This document shows positions 13,632 to 17,092 of a DNA stretch of 17,092 nt, in pieces (positions within the stretch are counted from its first letter, which is position 1; each line of letters starts with the position of its first letter). The stretch is taken from NCBI GenBank assembly GCA_002499185.1, contig DAKN01000078.1, positions 1 to 17,092 on the forward strand, given 5' to 3'. The position numbers and the translations under genes are program-made. The notes beneath the pieces are model-generated. The model did no database searches. It saw only the letters and a list, made by a program, of their open reading frames with translations, and was not told where the DNA came from. The DNA comes from Candidatus Pacearchaeota archaeon UBA284. Its GTDB lineage: Archaea > Nanobdellota > Nanobdellia > Pacearchaeales > UBA284.

Positions 13632-13982
13632 TTATTTATCTTTGGAAATGGCATCGGATACCAATTCCCAAAAATATTCTTTATCTATATCTTCTAATGC
13701 CCTTATCTTGATATGTCTCAATTTTTTTCCAGTTCCTTCAAGTAATTTCTTAGGATCTTTAAGCTCTATAGCTCCGTAAAATCCTAGATTAACATGGCCA
13801 CCAGTAGGAAAAATGTAACATATGTCTCCTTTCTTTGAATAAACTGGCTGCTTTCACTTTAATGATTCTTTTAGGCTAGGGTCTACAGACAAAATAATGC
13901 TTCTAAGCGCTTTTAGAATCTCTTTTTTATCCTCTGGTAAGCTGTTAATATATTCACTTATTTCTTTAGAAACTCCTGCCAT
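13632..13982 (-). pseudogene. DUF1801 (YdhG/YjbR-like) protein gene interrupted by a TGA in place of Trp
   Basis: The minus strand from the ATG at 13980-13982 reads MAGVSKEISEYINSLPEDKK, then EILKALRSIILSVDPSLKES, then LK-stop-KQPVYSKKGDICYIF. It continues in the same frame with HVNLGFYGAIELKDPKKLLE, GTGKKLRHIKIRALEDIDKE and AISKDK to the TAA at 13632-13634. This is a complete DUF1801 fold of about 116 codons. Family members have K-W-G-x-P-V-Y at the point where this gene has TGA (codon 43, 13854-13856), so a single TGG-to-TGA change explains the break. The rest is intact, so the loss looks recent. Small DUF1801 proteins are widespread but poorly understood. TGA read-through as Trp is possible in principle, but other genes here use ordinary TGG. 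Confidence 0.8.
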
Positions 13983-14437
13983 AGTATCGTTATTATTAAT
14001 TCTTTTAAGACTTTAAAAATATCCCTCTAGAACGCATTTTATACTTTAATTAAGCCAGCCTTATGCCGTAAAAAAACCGTTTTTGCAAAATAATAAGATT
14101 TTTAAGTTTCTGGAGTATTATGAAATAGGGGTAAAATAGGGCCTAAATAGCCTATTTATCCTGCTTTTTCCTAGTATTTATACCCTAATTTATTGCGTAT
14201 AATGTATATTATACGTAGCATAGACGGTATTCGCGTAAATTTCGCTAAAAAAGGACGATTTTAGGGCCTTTTTAGGAGTACTTAGGACTACAATTAAGGC
14301 TATTAGAATAAGACGGATCGCCCAGTATTTTTCAGAGCACCACCATACAGAAAACTTGGATTTCTTACCTTTAACAATCTTTAGAATCCTCTTTTTAGCT
14401 AATTAGTATGGGTTAATCGGATAAAAAGTACTAAATA
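13983..14437. other. 455 nt without a gene; several hairpins
   Basis: No convincing ORF is present. Two inverted repeats stand out: AAATAGG-(10 nt)-CCTATTT at 14134-14157, followed by a short T-rich stretch, and CGTATAAT-GTAT-ATTATACG at 14196-14215. TAGGGCC recurs at about 14137 and 14261. The rest is moderately less AT-rich than neighbouring gaps, so it may hold an unrecognised RNA or decayed coding sequence. Confidence 0.35.
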
Positions 14438-14635
14438 TTATTTGAAAAATTTGTAAACAGGCACTATAGAAAACAGTACAAATAGTACTATAAACGCTAT
14501 AAGGTACTGCTTGACAAAAGATGACATGTAAGCACCAATAATAAGGCCAAATATCATTGCACCGATTTTGACGAAACCTATATCCAATACGCTTAATTTT
14601 TTTGTCTTTTTATCTATCCATGATGTAAACCCCAT
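14438..14635 (-). CDS. Small membrane protein, 65 aa, two predicted TM segments
   Basis: The product begins with a short basic cytoplasmic-type head (GFTSWIDKKTKKLSVLD) and has two hydrophobic stretches, at about residues 20-38 (GFVKIGAMIFGLIIGAYMS) and 43-62 (QYLIAFIVLFVLFSIVPVYK). The ATG at 14635 has GGTG five nt upstream (14641-14644), and a TATA-like AACTATAAATAC lies at 14665-14676. Promoter and ribosome-binding site are both well placed, which supports a real gene despite its size. It lies between inverted repeat copies B and C together with the broken DUF1801 gene. The function is unknown. Confidence 0.7.
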   Translation of the reverse strand: MGFTSWIDKKTKKLSVLDIGFVKIGAMIFGLIIGAYMSSFVKQYLIAFIVLFVLFSIVPVYKFFK

Positions 14636-14664
14636 GTTCTCACCATACTAACTAGGGCAACTAT

Positions 14665-14676
14665 GTATTTATAGTT
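14665..14676 (-). promoter_or_regulatory. TATA box of the 65 aa membrane protein gene
   Basis: On the minus strand this reads AACTATAAATAC, which predicts transcription start near 14645, ten nt before the ATG. That leader carries the GGTG ribosome-binding site. Confidence 0.5.
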
Positions 14677-14796
14677 AACCTATAAAAAAGTTGGTAAATG
14701 AATTCCGATTCCATTTTCATAATTTAGAAAATATAAAATAAAATATGGTAATTCAATTTCAATAATAAGATCTTATTAAAATTTGAAATGGATATT

Positions 14797-14854
14797 TGCA
14801 ATTATTTTACATTATTATATTATCTAAAATATATTTTTATATAATTATTGCAAT
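14797..14854 (-). repeat. 48-bp dispersed repeat, copy C, partner of copy B
   Basis: Read on the minus strand it begins ATTGCAATAATTATATAA and ends TAAAATAATTGCA. It differs from copy B at two of 58 positions. Confidence 0.85.
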
Positions 14855-15112
14855 AATCCTTAATTTATTAATTTGAAATAGTTATTATTATCAAATATCC
14901 TAGATTAGTTGAATATTAAATGCGGCCCTATAAAGTATTAACATTTAACAAACTTTCAGAAAATGCGTAGGATCTGACAATAATAAAACATAAAGGGAAA
15001 TTAAGTAAATACAAAAAACAAGATAACTAATTAAAAAATCATAGTTATTGGGTGCCAACTATAAGATCTATCGAAATTCATAAGTTAGTCTATCCTAATA
15101 TTTTTATTAATT

Positions 15113-15160
15113 AATGCAATAATTATTTAATAATATATTCTATAGAATATATATTGTGAT
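15113..15160 (+). repeat. 48-bp dispersed repeat, copy D
   Basis: It begins AATGCAATAATTATTTAA. Its centre contains the 20-bp perfect palindrome ATATATTCTATAGAATATAT (15133-15152), followed by ATTGTGAT. It aligns without gaps to copies A and F. Confidence 0.75.
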
Positions 15161-15259
15161 ATTTTGAATTTTTGATAATTTATTTGTATTTCGAATAGAA
15201 TGACTTTCTCTAAATTTTTTATTAGTCTAATTTTTAGCTTGGATAGCTTTAGTAAAATT

Positions 15260-15307
15260 ATTGCAATAATTATTTTAATATATATGTTATGTAATATATA
15301 AGTTGCC
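15260..15307 (+). repeat. 48-bp dispersed repeat, copy E
   Basis: It begins ATTGCAATAATTATTTTA and keeps AATAT at columns 34-38, but its right end (ATAAGTTGCC) has diverged. The left dyad extends to AATTATTGCAATAATT. Confidence 0.65.
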
Positions 15308-15423
15308 ATATTGAGTTTTTTATAATTTTTGAAATGTTTAGATTCAATTATTAGAATGGCTTATTTTAGTTGATTAGCCCGCCCTATTTGGATAAATAAT
15401 TTATTTATGAAAGCTATTAAATA

Positions 15424-15448
15424 AAAAATAGGGCCATTAAGGCCTAAA
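15424..15448 (-). terminator. Hairpin plus T-run after the cupredoxin gene
   Basis: On the minus strand TTAGGCC-TTAAT-GGCCCTA is followed by TTTTTTA, just past the stop codon of the cupredoxin gene. The stem is GGCC-based and the T-run follows it directly, like an intrinsic terminator. Confidence 0.5.
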
Positions 15449-15457
15449 AATTCCTTA

Positions 15458-15880
15458 TTAGTAACCTGATCCAGATCCACTAGTTGAACCAGTTGCCCCA
15501 GTTTGCACTATGAATTGCCCGTTCATTAAAGGGTGTACATCGCATCTAAAGAAATATGTTCCAACTTTTGTTGGGGCGTTAAATTCATAAGTAGTAGTTG
15601 TCATGCCTGCGATTATTGCTCCAACGAATATGGAATTTTTAGCTTCTGAAGTTTCGTATACTGCAAAGTTGTGAGGTTCTCCACTGTCCTGATTATTAAA
15701 TATTACTTTTACATGTGCGCCCGGAGGTACAGTTATTGTGCTCTTGTCAAATGCCATGTTCTTTGCCATATGATTAATAGTGATTTCTTGAGCAGTATCT
15801 GTTTTTGGGCTCGAGCAGCCTGCAAGGACTACTGAAAATACTAGTATTCCTATTAACAAGACATAAATATTTTTTATCAT
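15458..15880 (-). CDS. Lipoprotein cupredoxin (plastocyanin-like blue copper protein)
   Basis: This 140 aa protein starts with a lipoprotein signal peptide (MIKNIYVLLIGILVFSVVLA) and the lipobox LAGC, with the modified cysteine at C22. A single cupredoxin domain follows. The type 1 copper ligands are visible: H70 in GEPHNFAVY, then C113, H116 and M119 in FFRCDVHPLMNGQF. It should be a membrane-tethered electron carrier outside the cell membrane; the redox partner is unknown. The C-terminal tail TGATGSTSGSGSGY is a flexible Gly/Ser extension. The ATG at 15880 has a strong GGAGG ribosome-binding site about 6 nt upstream, unlike the leaderless genes, and a TATA-like ATTTAAATAC lies near 15936-15945. 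A hairpin terminator follows the stop. Confidence 0.93.
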   Translation of the reverse strand: MIKNIYVLLIGILVFSVVLAGCSSPKTDTAQEITINHMAKNMAFDKSTITVPPGAHVKVIFNNQDSGEPHNFAVYETSEAKNSIFVGAIIAGMTTTTYEFNAPTKVGTYFFRCDVHPLMNGQFIVQTGATGSTSGSGSGY

Positions 15881-16397
15881 TTTTCCTCCTTTTATTTTAA
15901 ATTTAATTTGGTTTCATAACTAATATGTTTCTATGTATTTAAATTTACTTCAAATAATCGATAGTTATCTGAATATATTTATCTATACTTGAAAATATCA
16001 AATATTTGGTTACAAGAGATATAAGTTACTAATTGATATTCTTATTTTTATTAAAAAAGATATATTAATATTGCAATAAATATATAATAGTATACTGTGT
16101 AGAATATATATTGTTACATCCGGGAAATTTTCGCTGAAAAAAAATTGAGTAATGGGCTAAATTTTTATAGAGCTTTGGCAAATTCGAGGGTTTAAATAGG
16201 GGGCGGGAACATTACCATAGAGTGGATATATTGTGGCATCTGCGGCGTATTTAGGGAATAAGTCCGATTTTTTAGCCGATTAGGGTAGAGTAAACGGGCA
16301 AAAAAGAGGATTTATAAAAAATATTTTGCATGTTGAATAAGTTTTTAGTATATTGACAACGAAATTCTTAGAGTTATTTCGCCTAATATATTGTTTA
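15881..16397. other. 517 nt gap: cupredoxin promoter, repeat copy F, no gene
   Basis: The left end holds the cupredoxin ribosome-binding site and TATA-like box. Repeat copy F lies at 16070-16117. The remaining 280 nt are less AT-rich and contain CGATTAGGGTAGAGTA (16278-16293), which nearly repeats 10282-10297. No ORF here is convincing. Confidence 0.45.
16070..16117 (+). repeat. 48-bp dispersed repeat, copy F
   Basis: It begins ATTGCAATAAATATATAA and ends AGAATATATATTGTTAC, sharing its last ten bases exactly with copy A and its AGAATATATATTGT stretch with copy D. Confidence 0.75.
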
Positions 16398-17092
16398 TTA
16401 GCCCATATAGGCACACGATGGATCTTCTGCCAAGATATTATTTGATTTAATGTATGCTCTTGCCCGACATCCCCCACATATTATTTTGTATTTACAATTT
16501 CCGCACTTGCCTTCCCAGTTATTTCTATCCCTCATTTGGTTTAAGGTATCACTATTTTTCCATATTAATTTAAAGTCTCCATCTAGGATATTGCCTACCC
16601 CCATTCTTAGAAAAGGGCACGGCATAATGGCGCCCTCATTGGATATTGCCAAAAAGAATCTTCCTGCAGAACATCCCCCAACATATTCTATGTATTTACC
16701 CCATCCGGGTTTATCAAATTTTGTAAAACCTATTTGCATAAGTTCTTTATTATCTTGTTTTTCATAATGCAGCTGCGAGATCTCTGGAGCTTGTAATACC
16801 ACTATTTTTCTAAAATATTGATCATACTCTTTACGCTTTTTTAGTATTTCAGTTAGAACTTTTTCTTTGTCTTCATTATTTATGGCTAGGGGATCATTTC
16901 CATTTCCTGAAGGAACGTAATTTAAAAATATACATAAGTCTGCACCAGTGTTTTTTGCAAGTTCCAAGAAGTTCTGAACTTCATCTTTCACTAAACTAGT
17001 GAGAGTCAAGGACAATCCAACAGTAAGACCTTGTTCTTTACAGAATTTGGCACCATTGATGGATTTTTTAAAAGAATTCTTTTTTCTATGAG
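16398..17092 (-). CDS. Radical SAM protein with SPASM domain, C-terminal part (runs off the right edge)
   Basis: The minus-strand frame is open from the window edge to the TAA at 16398-16400; about 231 residues are visible. A TTG at 17015 is only an internal codon. The upstream residues (KKNSFKKSINGAKFCKEQGL then TVGLSLTLTSL) are the late strands of a radical SAM barrel, so the CxxxCxxC cluster lies outside the window. The C-terminal half is a SPASM domain for auxiliary iron-sulfur clusters. Its cysteines appear in GGCSAGRF, IMPCPFLRMGVGNI, GKCGNCKYKIICGGCRARAY and AEDPSCAY. The CxxCxxxxxCGGCRARAY ending resembles heme-pathway enzymes of the AhbC/AhbD and PqqE-like groups, but the substrate cannot be assigned from this fragment. 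No partner genes are visible within the window. Confidence 0.9.
   Translation of the reverse strand, partial: HRKKNSFKKSINGAKFCKEQGLTVGLSLTLTSLVKDEVQNFLELAKNTGADLCIFLNYVPSGNGNDPLAINNEDKEKVLTEILKKRKEYDQYFRKIVVLQAPEISQLHYEKQDNKELMQIGFTKFDKPGWGKYIEYVGGCSAGRFFLAISNEGAIMPCPFLRMGVGNILDGDFKLIWKNSDTLNQMRDRNNWEGKCGNCKYKIICGGCRARAYIKSNNILAEDPSCAYMG

Larger units (their letters stand above)
14636..15457. other. 822 nt without a gene, dominated by dispersed repeats
   Basis: The region holds repeat copies C, D and E, the promoter of the 65 aa gene and the terminator of the cupredoxin gene. A 60-codon open frame at 15127-15309 on the minus strand consists mostly of repeat sequence and is not credible as a gene. 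No RNA gene was recognised. Confidence 0.55.

Noticed and set aside
13594..13779. 61-codon open frame on the plus strand
   Set aside because: It is the antisense of the DUF1801 pseudogene, whose minus-strand reading is clearly the protein-like one.
15127..15309. 60-codon open frame on the minus strand
   Set aside because: It consists largely of two dispersed repeat copies and is Ile/Lys/Tyr-rich low-complexity sequence, with no protein-like pattern.
12997..16117. CRISPR array
   Set aside because: The repeats are palindromic and 48 bp long, occur in both orientations and are irregularly spaced from about 100 to over 1000 nt, with no spacer pattern or cas genes.
16280..16477. 65-codon open frame on the minus strand
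   Set aside because: It overlaps the SPASM coding region in another frame and runs into a gap, with no homology-like pattern.

Overview
The window looks archaeal. It is very AT-rich. Most genes have a TATA-like box centred about 26 nt before the start codon (CTTAAATA, TTTATATA or GATATATA), which implies leaderless transcripts. Other genes use a short GGTG or GGAGG ribosome-binding site. A CGGC-type SPASM radical SAM enzyme, a lipoprotein cupredoxin and a compact RNase III-like protein fit a euryarchaeal-type genome. I cannot name the lineage from sequence alone.

Left part (1-2167): the 3' end of an unknown gene, then a scar where two convergent genes have each lost their 3' part (one of unknown function, the other a SAM methyltransferase). 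A minus-strand cluster follows: an unknown 119-122 aa protein, an RNase III-like/dsRBD protein with a degraded catalytic signature, and a GNAT acetyltransferase.

Middle part (2255-10211): two paralogous phage small-terminase-like HTH genes, both on the minus strand, bracket a defence-island-like block. On the plus strand the block holds an unknown 103 aa gene with an HExxH metallopeptidase gene, then a Hachiman-type antiphage pair. hamA is a DUF1837 PD-(D/E)xK nuclease. hamB is a superfamily 2 helicase whose reading frame is broken at an A8 run and is otherwise continuous. A 45 aa gene follows, and an unknown 424 aa gene converges from the minus strand.

Right part (10299-17092): a 5'-truncated gene remnant, a 53 aa coiled-coil ORF, two divergent membrane-anchored proteins of unknown function, and a small membrane protein. 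Next come a DUF1801 gene killed by a Trp-to-TGA stop, another small membrane protein, a lipoprotein cupredoxin, and the C-terminal part of a SPASM radical SAM enzyme that runs off the edge.

The most novel non-coding signal is a family of six ungapped 48-bp repeats (ATTGCAAT AATTATWTAA ... AATAT ATATTGTTAC type) spread over 12997-16117. One pair forms a 58-bp inverted repeat with only two mismatches around the broken DUF1801 gene. An 18-bp perfect palindrome and a tight hairpin lie in the same region. The repeats are confined to the last 4 kb and I cannot assign them to a known family.
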